The notes below the pieces were generated by a model, which made no database searches, was not told where the DNA came from, and saw only the letters and a list, made by a program, of their open reading frames with translations. A DNA stretch of 36,501 bases from the IMG/VR virus record IMGVR_UViG_3300031857_000610, positions 1 to 36,501 of that record; one strand, written 5' to 3'. The position numbers were made by a program, and so were the translations under genes. Origin of the DNA: a virus. This document shows, one piece after another, positions 1 through 7,236 of the stretch (position 1 is the first letter of the stretch; the number at the start of each line of letters is the position of its first letter).

Positions 1-555
1 AATGGTTTTATTACTGGATCAAATGGCAAACGTGCAGATTGTCGACAACTTATTCTTATCCTTACTACTAATGCTGGAGCACAGGAAGCAGAAAAGAATG
101 CAATTGGTTTTGGTAGTCAAAGCAAAGATTATAGCGATAAAGAGCTTAACAAATTCTTTACACCAGAATTCCGTAATCGTCTAGATGGCATTATTACATT
201 TAATAAACTTGGTAAAGAAACAATGATTAAAATTGTTTCTAAATTTATTGATGAACTTAGAGAACAAGTTAAGGATAAAGCTATTCGAATTAAAATTAAT
301 AAAGATGCTGTTGAATACTTGACCAACAAAGGGTTTGATCCTAAGATGGGTGCTCGACCTTTACAACGTGTCATTGACAAGGATATTAAACGTAATCTTG
401 CAAAAATGATGTTGTTTGGCGAATTAAAGAACGGTGGTTGGGCTACTATTACCGTAGACAACGATCAATTAATAATTGTGGCCAAAGGTAAAGAACCAAA
501 AATTCCTTTACTTTCAACAGAAATTAAAATAGAAGATGTTATTCAAGACAACTAA
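1..555 (+). CDS. clpA: ClpA-type AAA+ unfoldase, C-terminal part (5' partial)
   Basis: The gene enters from outside the window; 184 residues of the second AAA+ module are visible. In order they show the sensor-1 stretch LILTTNAGA, an AIGFG segment (codons 34-38), the arginine-finger region FFTPEFRNRLDGI, and the small D2 domain with GFDPKMGARPLQRVI, which is the ClpA/ClpC/ClpB signature. ClpA uses ATP to unfold proteins and thread them into the ClpP peptidase. The IGF tripeptide sits where E. coli ClpA has its ClpP-docking IGL loop, so ClpP docking appears retained, unlike ClpB. No ClpP or ClpS gene is visible in the window, so a host ClpP is the likely partner. The stop codon lies 20 nt inside the next gene. 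Family assignment is firm; the substrate is unknown. Confidence 0.88.
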   Translation, partial: NGFITGSNGKRADCRQLILILTTNAGAQEAEKNAIGFGSQSKDYSDKELNKFFTPEFRNRLDGIITFNKLGKETMIKIVSKFIDELREQVKDKAIRIKINKDAVEYLTNKGFDPKMGARPLQRVIDKDIKRNLAKMMLFGELKNGGWATITVDNDQLIIVAKGKEPKIPLLSTEIKIEDVIQDN

Positions 556-1159
556 AAGATTATTTAGAGGGCAATATCAGTACAAGTTAGTTTTAACTTG
601 TGCTGGTGCCAGCTGGTTCCGTGGTGGAGATTGGACTGGTACTTTAGATAATCTTAAAAAGATTTCGCTAGAAGATAAAAATCATTGGCGGTCGCAATCT
701 ATTAAAACCAAAGACGATTTGGATTATGCTTTTAAATTACAGCATCAACTTAACAAATTAGCAAACTTAGAAGTTCGCGTAGAAACTCCATGGATAACTG
801 TTTATACCAATGATAAGTCTAGTATTGATAGCATAGTTAAACTTGACAAAGACAAAGTCAAGTATATTAGTGTTCCACCGGCAAATACACCGTTGGAGGA
901 AAATACTATTATACTTCCAAAAATTAATTACGACTACAAAATTACACTGGGTAAAACTGACCAAGAACACAGTGCATTTATACAATGGGCTGAAAAGAAC
1001 TCCAAGTTAAAGCTAACTAAAACTTGCAAGCGAGAACTTGCTAGAAATCGCAGTTGGGGCGGGACATACTTCTATGTTACGGGCGAAAACAACTTACTCT
1101 TGGCAAAAATGCACTTAGGCGGCTCAATAAACAAGATTGAGCGCATAATCAAAGCGTAA
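536..1159 (+). CDS. conserved T4-like phage protein of unknown function
   Basis: The 207-residue product starts at an ATG overlapping the clpA end by 20 nt, implying translational coupling. It has no signal peptide or membrane segment. Near the N-terminus is KLVLTCAGASWFRGGDW, a Trp/Gly-rich stretch that looks conserved; the C-terminus carries SWGGTYFYVTGENNLLLAKMHL-type beta-strand sequence and is basic (KLTKTCKRELARNRS). I recognise no enzyme motif. It precedes the candidate late promoter at 1178, so it probably belongs to the clpA transcript rather than to the virion module that follows. A mixed alpha/beta cytosolic phage protein is all that can be said. Confidence 0.7.
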   Translation: MLFKTTKRLFRGQYQYKLVLTCAGASWFRGGDWTGTLDNLKKISLEDKNHWRSQSIKTKDDLDYAFKLQHQLNKLANLEVRVETPWITVYTNDKSSIDSIVKLDKDKVKYISVPPANTPLEENTIILPKINYDYKITLGKTDQEHSAFIQWAEKNSKLKLTKTCKRELARNRSWGGTYFYVTGENNLLLAKMHLGGSINKIERIIKA

Positions 1160-1177
1160 TCTTATAAACCCGCATAC

Positions 1178-1215
1178 GATAAATAGTATATCCGCACAAT
1201 ATTCGTGTGACTATT
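1178..1215 (+). promoter_or_regulatory. candidate late promoter (GATAAATA) plus hairpin
   Basis: GATAAATA at 1178-1185 matches the T4-family late -10 consensus (TATAAATA) at seven of eight bases and lies in the only gap between 536-1159 and 1232. It is followed by a dyad: AATAGT (1182-1187) pairs with ACTATT (1210-1215), and CGCAC with GTGTG inside. ATAAATA is expected by chance many times in DNA this AT-rich, so the intergenic position is the main support. Confidence 0.4.
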
Positions 1216-1231
1216 AATAACGGGCTTAAAA

Positions 1232-1603
1232 ATGCGTATCAGAGAACTATTAGAAGGTAAAAAATTTAATGATTTAGACTTTGTCAAACAGGACGAAGAA
1301 GGCACAGATATCAACTATGATTTGATAGAAGATCTCGCTTTTTATATGCACAACGATGACGATGTGTATAGAAAACTTACTTTTCCAAGTGTATCACGCT
1401 GTATTGAAAGTGTAAAAAATAAAAAAGAACTTAATCCTAACATTTTTAAATCGGCTGTTGAAGAAAGTTATAAAAAATACATTAAAAAGTTTCCTATCCG
1501 TCAGCTACCAGATTCGCTAGATGAAGAACAATGTTTAGAAGTTTGTAAAAAACTTCACGACGATTTCCGTAAAGATTACGACGACGGCAAATACAAGGAC
1601 TAA
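1232..1603 (+). CDS. hypothetical phage protein with MRIRELLEG N-terminus
   Basis: The 123-residue charged, alpha-helical protein has no recognised domain. Its first nine residues, MRIRELLEG, closely match the starts of the next two genes (MLLRELFFN and MRLRELFEN). They also resemble the capsid-targeting propeptide of T4 Alt (MELITELFDE, from memory), which the prohead protease gp21 cuts after (L/I)xE. Here LLE|G would be the corresponding site. The rest is rich in Asp, Glu and Lys, with helices such as the segment around residues 60-90. An ACGGG ribosome binding site precedes the ATG. It may be an internal virion protein; this is inference. Confidence 0.65.
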   Translation: MRIRELLEGKKFNDLDFVKQDEEGTDINYDLIEDLAFYMHNDDDVYRKLTFPSVSRCIESVKNKKELNPNIFKSAVEESYKKYIKKFPIRQLPDSLDEEQCLEVCKKLHDDFRKDYDDGKYKD

Positions 1604-1605
1604 TA

Positions 1606-2820
1606 GTGTTACTTAGAGAATTGTTTTTTAATGAGTCTGGAGCATCTGTTGACGACGACAGCATGGAAAAGTACGGCCGGCCATTTAATCATCCAGAACA
1701 TTTTGTATTTTTCAAAGGTTCTAAAGGAACATTAGAAGCATTACAACACTTTAAAGAAATTGCAGAAGAACTTGAAGGCAAAACAACTGTACGCCGTAAA
1801 TGGGACGGTAATCCTCAAGTGTATTGGGGTAGAGAAGTCAAAGGCGGGCCGCTAATACTTGCAGGACACAATCAATGGTCGCGCGGTGTTAAAGGCGACA
1901 GCAAAGAAGCAGTATACAATTTTATTGCTAATCAAAGTGGCAAAGTTACTACACCAGAACAACAAAAAGAACGTCAACAGTTTGCACAACAATTTGCAAA
2001 TTTATATCCATTATTTGACGCGGCAACTCCTAAAAATTTTGTAGGATTTGTTTATGCTGATGCACTATTTGGAGTTGATCCTGGTCTAAATAAAAGATTA
2101 GATACTGGAGATAAGCAGTATCCAAAAGGCATATGGACATTCTGTCCTAATCCGAGAAGCAAAACGTGTTATCATGTAGATGCAGCAAGTGAGTTAGGAC
2201 AACGCATTAGTAAAGCACAAGTAATGGTAGTTGGTCACGGAACATTTGACAGCTTTGGTGCTGCAGATGAAGATCAGCAACCTATGGATGATTTTAGTAT
2301 GTTTAATGCCACTCCAGGGTTAATTGTTCAAGGACCTATCTATACTGATACTGCACCAACAATTGATACTACACCAATCGATGAAATGATTGAATATGTT
2401 AATGAACACGGTCCAGATGTTGATAACTTCATTGGCAGTTTACCCAATCCAGATAAAAACGGAATTTTTTATCCGTTCTTTAATCAAATGAGTAGACTAC
2501 ACGCAACAGGCCAACAGGATTTTGACAGTATAAATGGCAAAACATTTATTAGCTGGATGCAATCTAAAGGTGTAAGTGCTAAGAAACAACAACACATTGT
2601 CAATATGATTCAACAATATCCCGGTGGATTAGATTCTATCTTTTTCCTTATTAAAAGAATTAGAAACATGAAAGATGAGATTGACGCAGAAATAAAACGA
2701 CAACCACGTAAGGAAATATGGGACACTAATGGTGAAGGGCATGTTCGTTATGCTCAAAAACATCATAAATATGGTAACATAAAACTTGTTCCTACTACAT
2801 GGGTACCTGCTGGGAATTAA
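1606..2820 (+). CDS. KWDG-motif nucleotidyltransferase-like phage protein (DUF6267-like)
   Basis: The 404-residue protein starts at GTG 1606, chosen because it restores the Mx(L/I)REL N-terminus shared with its neighbours and has AAGGA upstream. Residues 60-75 read TTVRRKWDGNPQVYWG. The KxDG core (Lys65-Asp67-Gly68) resembles motif I of the ATP-dependent ligase/mRNA-capping superfamily, where the lysine takes AMP or GMP. It is followed by a FVGFVYADALFG strand like the region after motif III. Similar KWDGxPxxxxG proteins are common in T4-like cyanophages and are, as I recall, grouped as DUF6267. I do not see the full set of ligase motifs IV-V, so activity is unproven. The N-terminal propeptide-like sequence suggests packaging in the capsid. 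Confidence 0.7.
   Translation: MLLRELFFNESGASVDDDSMEKYGRPFNHPEHFVFFKGSKGTLEALQHFKEIAEELEGKTTVRRKWDGNPQVYWGREVKGGPLILAGHNQWSRGVKGDSKEAVYNFIANQSGKVTTPEQQKERQQFAQQFANLYPLFDAATPKNFVGFVYADALFGVDPGLNKRLDTGDKQYPKGIWTFCPNPRSKTCYHVDAASELGQRISKAQVMVVGHGTFDSFGAADEDQQPMDDFSMFNATPGLIVQGPIYTDTAPTIDTTPIDEMIEYVNEHGPDVDNFIGSLPNPDKNGIFYPFFNQMSRLHATGQQDFDSINGKTFISWMQSKGVSAKKQQHIVNMIQQYPGGLDSIFFLIKRIRNMKDEIDAEIKRQPRKEIWDTNGEGHVRYAQKHHKYGNIKLVPTTWVPAGN
2764..2771 (+). promoter_or_regulatory. weak candidate late promoter (CATAAATA)
   Basis: CATAAATA lies inside the end of the preceding gene, about 50 nt before the start at 2822. It matches the T4-family late -10 at seven of eight bases. A second CATAAATA occurs inside a gene at 20054 with no gene start close by, so chance matches clearly occur. 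Confidence 0.2.
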
Positions 2821-2821
2821 A

Positions 2822-3826
2822 ATGAGATTACGCGAACTATTTGAAAATATCTACGAAGAAGTGCCCGAAGGTGGGGAAAAATTTGACGGCGGATTAAAAA
2901 CCATTGGTATTTGCTACGGTCGTTGGAATCCTCCACACAAAGGCCATAGAGAAGTTTGGAAGAAAGCCAGTAAAAATCCTATTTGGTTTGTAGGAACTAA
3001 TGAAAGTACAGAAGGTCCTAAAGATCCATTACCTTACGAAGTTAAATTACAATGTATGGCGGCGGTATGGCCCGGCGTTGCAGGTCATGTAATTCCAGAA
3101 CAAGACTTATTTGTAATGGCCACAAACATTTATGAAAAATACGGTGAAAATGTTCACTTGAATGTTTATACAGATGAGGAATGGCTAGCAAGTAGTTTAC
3201 TAAAATACAACGGCATGATGAATCAAAAGCATGGCGGTTATAAATTTGCTCAAATTGATTGGAAGAAAACTGAACGATTAGCTCGTGCTACTGATTTGCG
3301 CGATAGTGTACGAAAAGGTAATAAGGTTAAGTTTTATAAAGATGCTGGAATTCCATCAACAGCTATGATTACTATTGGTGAAAAAGCGTATCCATTGTTT
3401 GATATAGTTGCTCATTACTTGCTCAAGTATCCAGAAAAAGTTTCTAAAAATTCTGCTAAGGTAGCTGTAGCAGAAGCTACTAGAGCAAAGATTACTCATA
3501 GGCAATCGCAATCATCTAGAGGTATTAGCACATATGGCGATGTTGAAAAAGCCAATTCTGACTATGTTGCGTTTAAATTAGGGCAAGCAATGGCATGCAC
3601 TGATGGAACTAACACTCCAGATATGGATGCTAAGAGTTGGTTTGGCAAACGTAAAACAATACATCCGTATACCGATGTTGAGCAACAGATGTTTATCAAA
3701 GCGGCTAAAGTAGTTGGGGCTGATGTAGAAGATATTAACCACGGAGATATGCGTAGTTTAGAACTAGACAGCACAAATAAAGTTAGCCCTGTAGCAAAAC
3801 CTAAAAAGAACAAGTACGGAGTATAA
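2822..3826 (+). CDS. HxGH nucleotidylyltransferase (cytidylyltransferase/NMN adenylyltransferase-like)
   Basis: The 334-residue protein has its start set at ATG 2822, because an in-frame ATG 36 nt earlier lies within the previous gene and adds non-conserved residues, whereas 2822 gives MRLRELFEN. Residues 33-42, GRWNPPHKGH, are the HxGH motif of the nucleotidylyltransferase superfamily, which transfers NMP to a phosphorylated substrate. ATDLRDSVRKGN near residue 156 corresponds to the second conserved motif (ISSTxxR in NMN adenylyltransferases). The C-terminal third (after about residue 210) is Lys/Ser-rich with no recognised domain. Substrate is unknown; NMN or a sugar/alditol phosphate are options. 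The propeptide-like N-terminus hints at capsid packaging. Confidence 0.75.
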   Translation: MRLRELFENIYEEVPEGGEKFDGGLKTIGICYGRWNPPHKGHREVWKKASKNPIWFVGTNESTEGPKDPLPYEVKLQCMAAVWPGVAGHVIPEQDLFVMATNIYEKYGENVHLNVYTDEEWLASSLLKYNGMMNQKHGGYKFAQIDWKKTERLARATDLRDSVRKGNKVKFYKDAGIPSTAMITIGEKAYPLFDIVAHYLLKYPEKVSKNSAKVAVAEATRAKITHRQSQSSRGISTYGDVEKANSDYVAFKLGQAMACTDGTNTPDMDAKSWFGKRKTIHPYTDVEQQMFIKAAKVVGADVEDINHGDMRSLELDSTNKVSPVAKPKKNKYGV

Positions 3827-3827
3827 A

Positions 3828-4265
3828 ATGGACGAGAAATTTCACCTAGCATTAAAAACAGCATTTGCTAGCGAATATGCTTTTTATTTAAAAGCACAAA
3901 ACTTTCACTGGAATGTTGAAGGATCAAACTTTCCACAGTATCACGAATTGTTTGGAAAAATTTACGAAGAAGTAGGTGGTATTATCGATGACTTTGCAGA
4001 AAATCTTCGCAAGTCAGGAACTTATGCACCTGCTAGTTTTAGTAAGTTTAGTATGCTAACTGAAATCAATGACGAAAATGGTGTACCTGATCCAGGTACA
4101 ATGTTGTCAGAATTGTATCAAGATTCTGAAACAATGGGCGGAGTATTTAAAGCTGTTTATCAATTGGCAGATCAAATGGGCGAATATGGGTTAAGCAATT
4201 TTTTTGCAGATCGTCAAGATGCACATAGAAAACACAGTTGGATGTTAAGAAGCACATTAAAATGA
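3828..4265 (+). CDS. dps: Dps-like ferritin (DNA protection during starvation family)
   Basis: At 145 residues it is a little shorter than bacterial Dps (about 150-180). The first helix contains NFHWNVEGSNFPQYHELF, the Dps signature. The ferroxidase ligands are all present with Dps spacing: His27, His39, Asp54 and Glu58. Dps proteins form 12-mers that oxidise and store Fe(II) with peroxide and may coat DNA. There is no long basic N-terminal tail, so direct DNA binding is less certain than iron oxidation. It starts 1 nt after the preceding stop, inside a module that otherwise looks virion-related, so it could act in the infected cell or be packaged. Family call is strong. Confidence 0.85.
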   Translation: MDEKFHLALKTAFASEYAFYLKAQNFHWNVEGSNFPQYHELFGKIYEEVGGIIDDFAENLRKSGTYAPASFSKFSMLTEINDENGVPDPGTMLSELYQDSETMGGVFKAVYQLADQMGEYGLSNFFADRQDAHRKHSWMLRSTLK

Positions 4266-4555
4266 AACAATACAGGATTACAACTGAGCATTTAAATCAA
4301 GACAGTCAAGACGACTGCTATCTTGCTCCAGATGATCCTATACACGAATTAAAAGCATTACAGTATCTAGCAGGACTAGGAAGTAATGCTAGATTACATG
4401 AATACAAAGTTAATCAAGGAAGTAACATTAGTGTTACAGGAATGCAGAATCAGGAACTTGAAAAAAAACATAATATTAGACCTGGTACACCTGAGTGGTT
4501 TCAACTTTGGTTTAGTTTGCCGTATTTGACGGGCGAAAAGAAGGTAGGAAAGTAG
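4262..4555 (+). CDS. conserved small phage protein
   Basis: ATG 4262 overlaps the dps stop (ATGA) and is preferred over an in-frame ATG at 4238 inside dps. The 97-residue protein is hydrophilic, starts MKQYRITTEHLNQDSQDDCYLAPDDP and ends in GTPEWFQLWFSLPYLTGEKKVGK; the GTPEWFQLWFS segment looks like a conserved aromatic motif. A pattern of this kind recurs in T4-like marine phages, from memory, without assigned function. No membrane segment, signal peptide or enzyme motif is seen. Coupling to dps and to the next gene (1 nt gap) places it in the same operon. Confidence 0.7.
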   Translation: MKQYRITTEHLNQDSQDDCYLAPDDPIHELKALQYLAGLGSNARLHEYKVNQGSNISVTGMQNQELEKKHNIRPGTPEWFQLWFSLPYLTGEKKVGK

Positions 4556-4556
4556 C

Positions 4557-4826
4557 ATGAAAATAACAGAAATTATTATAGAAACTGCTACAGCGGGTTC
4601 GACTAGTGCAGGCAATATTGCTACTGTTGATGCTCCGCATATTAGCCCAGGCAAGGCTCGAGGTAAATCAAGCTATATTGGTAACCCTTGGGGTGGAATA
4701 AGTGGTACAAAGGCTCCAGCACAGCCTAAAATCAAGCAGAAAAAGAAGAAAGATGGTACTGCGGTTAATGCGTTAGACCTAAAAGGTACTAGTATTTTCG
4801 GTGGTAAGACTATTAAAAGACGCTAA
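4557..4826 (+). CDS. small basic Gly/Lys-rich phage protein
   Basis: The 89-residue product starts MKITEIIIETATAGSTSAGNIATV, continues with a Gly/Ser/Pro-rich stretch (HISPGKARGKSSYIGNPWGG) and ends strongly basic with a KIKQKKKKDG segment and KTIKRR. No fold can be recognised. The opening MKITEIIIE|TATAG again resembles a T4-type capsid-targeting peptide with a possible IIE cleavage site. A basic, disordered, packaged protein similar in nature to T4 internal proteins is a reasonable guess. It starts 1 nt after the previous stop, with AGGAAAG as a possible ribosome binding site. Confidence 0.65.
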   Translation: MKITEIIIETATAGSTSAGNIATVDAPHISPGKARGKSSYIGNPWGGISGTKAPAQPKIKQKKKKDGTAVNALDLKGTSIFGGKTIKRR

Positions 4827-4850
4827 ATATACGATAACGGAGTTTTTACT

Positions 4851-6614
4851 ATGCACGACGACATGCAACCAGATAACATGAACCAAAGACCAATTGGATC
4901 CCACGGTGAATCAGATCGCGAAGGCGCAATGGCCAAAGCTGATCTTTATAAACTAGCCAACTACAGTTTAAAACTGTTTAAAAAACTAGACGATGATGCC
5001 CAACTTGAAGGATGGGTACAGGCTAAAATTACTAAAGCCGCTGACTACATTGCCAGCGTATTCCATTATTTAGAATATGAAATGGAATTTAGCGATTATG
5101 GTGCTAGATTAGACAACAATGAAATGTATAACGAAAGCCAAAAACTTGAACTTAAAAACAAGTTAATGGAAGCTAAAGCTAAAGTTGCAGAGCTAAAGAA
5201 ACTCCAAGCTAGTAAAAAAGCCAAAGAAGAAAAAGTCAAAGAAGGCTTTGATGAAAAATCTAAAGTTGGCGATACATATAAAACCTCCGCAGGTAATACT
5301 GTAACTAAAACTGCAACAGGATTAAAGCATGAGCGTCCTGCATCAAGTTTCAGCGATGAAGATGGAGATGACAAGTCTGGTAAGGGTAAAAAGAGTCATG
5401 CCAAGGCAATGTCAGCTGCTGAAAAGAAAGATCGTGCTCCAAAATTAAAACAGTCTAAGACTGGTACATGGGGCATGAAAGACGGTGAAAAATTTGACAA
5501 TCGTAAGACTAACGAAAGTGCAAAGCCAGATTTTTTAGACATGGACAAAGATGGCGATAAAAAAGAGCCGATGAAAAAAGCAGTTGCTGATAAGAAGAAA
5601 AAACCTTTTGATAAAAAAGTAGATGAAGCTTCTGACGATAAATGCAATCATACGCCAAAAGGTAAGTCATGTCCAGTGCATGGCATGAAAGAATGCAGTA
5701 TGGAAGAAAGTGCGCCAAGTGCGGGTATGACCAAGAAGGAGAAATCTGCTGTAGTTAAAGACGCCAAAGCAGGTAAAGACATTGGCAAGCCAGGAAAATC
5801 ATTTGACAAAGTAGCCAAAGCTGCTGGTGGTGGCGAAAAAGGCAAGAAAATTGCTGCGGCCGCTATGTGGAAGAATAAAGCAAAAAGTCTTAAAGAAAGT
5901 TTACAAGCGTTACTTCCAGAAGAACAATTAAGTGAAGAAGATAAAGCACAGGCACAGGCTGGTTTACAGGCTTTGCTTAACTATGCAAAACAAAATGATC
6001 CTGAAGGACTTGCTCAAGCTGTACAACAAGGCGGACAAGCTGTAGAAAACTATTTTAAAAATTTAGCAAATACTATACCAGGTGATACAACAGGATCTGC
6101 TGAAAATACACCAGCAGAACCAAAAGATATGCCAGGTGCAGGAGATGTATCTGCCGAAGAAGGTGTTGGAATGGATATTGCGAATGCCGCAACATTTGGA
6201 CTTGCACAACCTATAGTTCAAGGTGCTCAAGGAATAGCACAAAATCCAGGAGCATTTGTACAAGGTGCAGCTAATCAAGCAGGAAAAGAAGTTGGTAATG
6301 TTGTTAACACCGTACAAGGTGCTGTACAAGGCGCACAAAAAATTGGATCTAATATAGTACAAGGTGTAACGGATGTAGCAAACGCAGCAAAAACAGGTTA
6401 TCAACAAGCTAGAGGTCAAACAACACAAACTCAGCCAACAACTGCAGCAGCACCAATAAAACAAGCACTAGTTAATAATCCGGCAATGATGCCTAAGGTA
6501 GGAAAGCAAGCAGCAGTTGGTGACTCGTCAATGGCTGCTAAAGTAGGCAATCCTCTAAGAGAATCTGATGAACTAGGTCGCATGAAACAATTCTTAACAC
6601 GTTTAAACGGATAA
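4851..6614 (+). CDS. long Lys/Ala/Gln-rich phage structural-type protein
   Basis: The 587-residue protein starts at ATG 4851 behind GGAG at 4839. Residues about 25-85 form a compact helical region (ADLYKLANYSLKLFKKL, LEGWVQAKITKAADYIASV, FHYLEYEME) that I recognise as a recurring segment of marine T4-like phages. Next comes a Lys/Glu coiled stretch, then a disordered Lys-rich region holding PDFLDMDKDGDKKEP (residues 226-240, like a single EF-hand/dockerin loop) and a Cys cluster Cx8CPVHGxxxC (Cys265, 274, 282; His277). The last third is Ala/Gln/Gly-rich with repeated VQGAQ/VQGA units and ends ESDELGRMKQFLTRLNG. Function unknown; a core or virion-associated protein processed during assembly is likely. 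Confidence 0.72.
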   Translation: MHDDMQPDNMNQRPIGSHGESDREGAMAKADLYKLANYSLKLFKKLDDDAQLEGWVQAKITKAADYIASVFHYLEYEMEFSDYGARLDNNEMYNESQKLELKNKLMEAKAKVAELKKLQASKKAKEEKVKEGFDEKSKVGDTYKTSAGNTVTKTATGLKHERPASSFSDEDGDDKSGKGKKSHAKAMSAAEKKDRAPKLKQSKTGTWGMKDGEKFDNRKTNESAKPDFLDMDKDGDKKEPMKKAVADKKKKPFDKKVDEASDDKCNHTPKGKSCPVHGMKECSMEESAPSAGMTKKEKSAVVKDAKAGKDIGKPGKSFDKVAKAAGGGEKGKKIAAAAMWKNKAKSLKESLQALLPEEQLSEEDKAQAQAGLQALLNYAKQNDPEGLAQAVQQGGQAVENYFKNLANTIPGDTTGSAENTPAEPKDMPGAGDVSAEEGVGMDIANAATFGLAQPIVQGAQGIAQNPGAFVQGAANQAGKEVGNVVNTVQGAVQGAQKIGSNIVQGVTDVANAAKTGYQQARGQTTQTQPTTAAAPIKQALVNNPAMMPKVGKQAAVGDSSMAAKVGNPLRESDELGRMKQFLTRLNG

Positions 6615-6618
6615 TTGT

Positions 6619-7236
6619 ATGGACATGAAGAAAATTCTACAGGCAATGGATGGCATTTCTACAAAACCTGTAGAAGGTTCTAATGACATGAAGAAATTTC
6701 TATCAGTTGTAACTGAAGGTGCAAATCCACATAAAGTTGCACTGCCAGTACAAATGACTATGCAACATTATCAAAAACCTGTTGCGAAAAAAGTATCTAT
6801 TATTGGCAAATACTTTCAACAAGTTGAAGAAGCAACATTACAACAACAAACAGAACGCAAACAATTAGTAAAACAATATGCTCAACAAATTAGTCAACGT
6901 GTATTAGAAAATCGTCGATATGGTGGTTTTGATTCTTATCAGCGTGATTACGATAGTAGCCGCACAGGCTTTGGTCGTCCTCGTAGAGAAATCGATGATG
7001 AAGCTAATTTAATGTATATCTATAGAGATGGCAGATTAAAACAACGCATGATTGATAATCACGAAGAACGTAGTGCTCATGCAGAGGGTTTTAGGGACAC
7101 GCAAGAAAAAGCATTAAAATTACACGGAATCATCCGTAGTAAATTTAATCCTAAAAAATGGGTACAAAAACAAGGAACAGAATGGGTACAAGTATTCCCG
7201 TTTGGCGAGCCAACGGATACAAATAAGGAACAATGA
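6619..7236 (+). CDS. conserved phage protein, possible virion/core protein
   Basis: The 205-residue protein opens with MDMKKILQAMDG, followed by SNDMKKFLSVVTEGANPHK and QMTMQHYQ, segments I recognise as conserved in T4-like marine phages. The middle is Gln-rich and helical (QQVEEATLQQQTERKQLV). The C-terminal half has a Tyr/Arg-rich GFGRPRREIDDEANLMYIY stretch and ends with EWVQVFPFGEPT. No catalytic motif, signal or membrane segment is present. It lies between two long low-complexity proteins and overlaps the next start (ATGA at 7233), so it probably shares their role in capsid or internal core assembly. A second ATG at 6625 is an alternative start. Confidence 0.7.
   Translation: MDMKKILQAMDGISTKPVEGSNDMKKFLSVVTEGANPHKVALPVQMTMQHYQKPVAKKVSIIGKYFQQVEEATLQQQTERKQLVKQYAQQISQRVLENRRYGGFDSYQRDYDSSRTGFGRPRREIDDEANLMYIYRDGRLKQRMIDNHEERSAHAEGFRDTQEKALKLHGIIRSKFNPKKWVQKQGTEWVQVFPFGEPTDTNKEQ

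Noticed and set aside
2786-2821. Upstream start for the HxGH nucleotidylyltransferase
   Set aside because: It adds 12 residues within the previous gene; the ATG at 2822 gives the conserved MRLREL start.
6063-6464. Open frame of 133 codons on the minus strand inside the 4851 gene
   Set aside because: Its product is extremely Cys/Ser/Tyr-rich and lies opposite a Gln/Ala-rich repeat, which by base composition gives long open frames on the other strand. No ribosome binding site.
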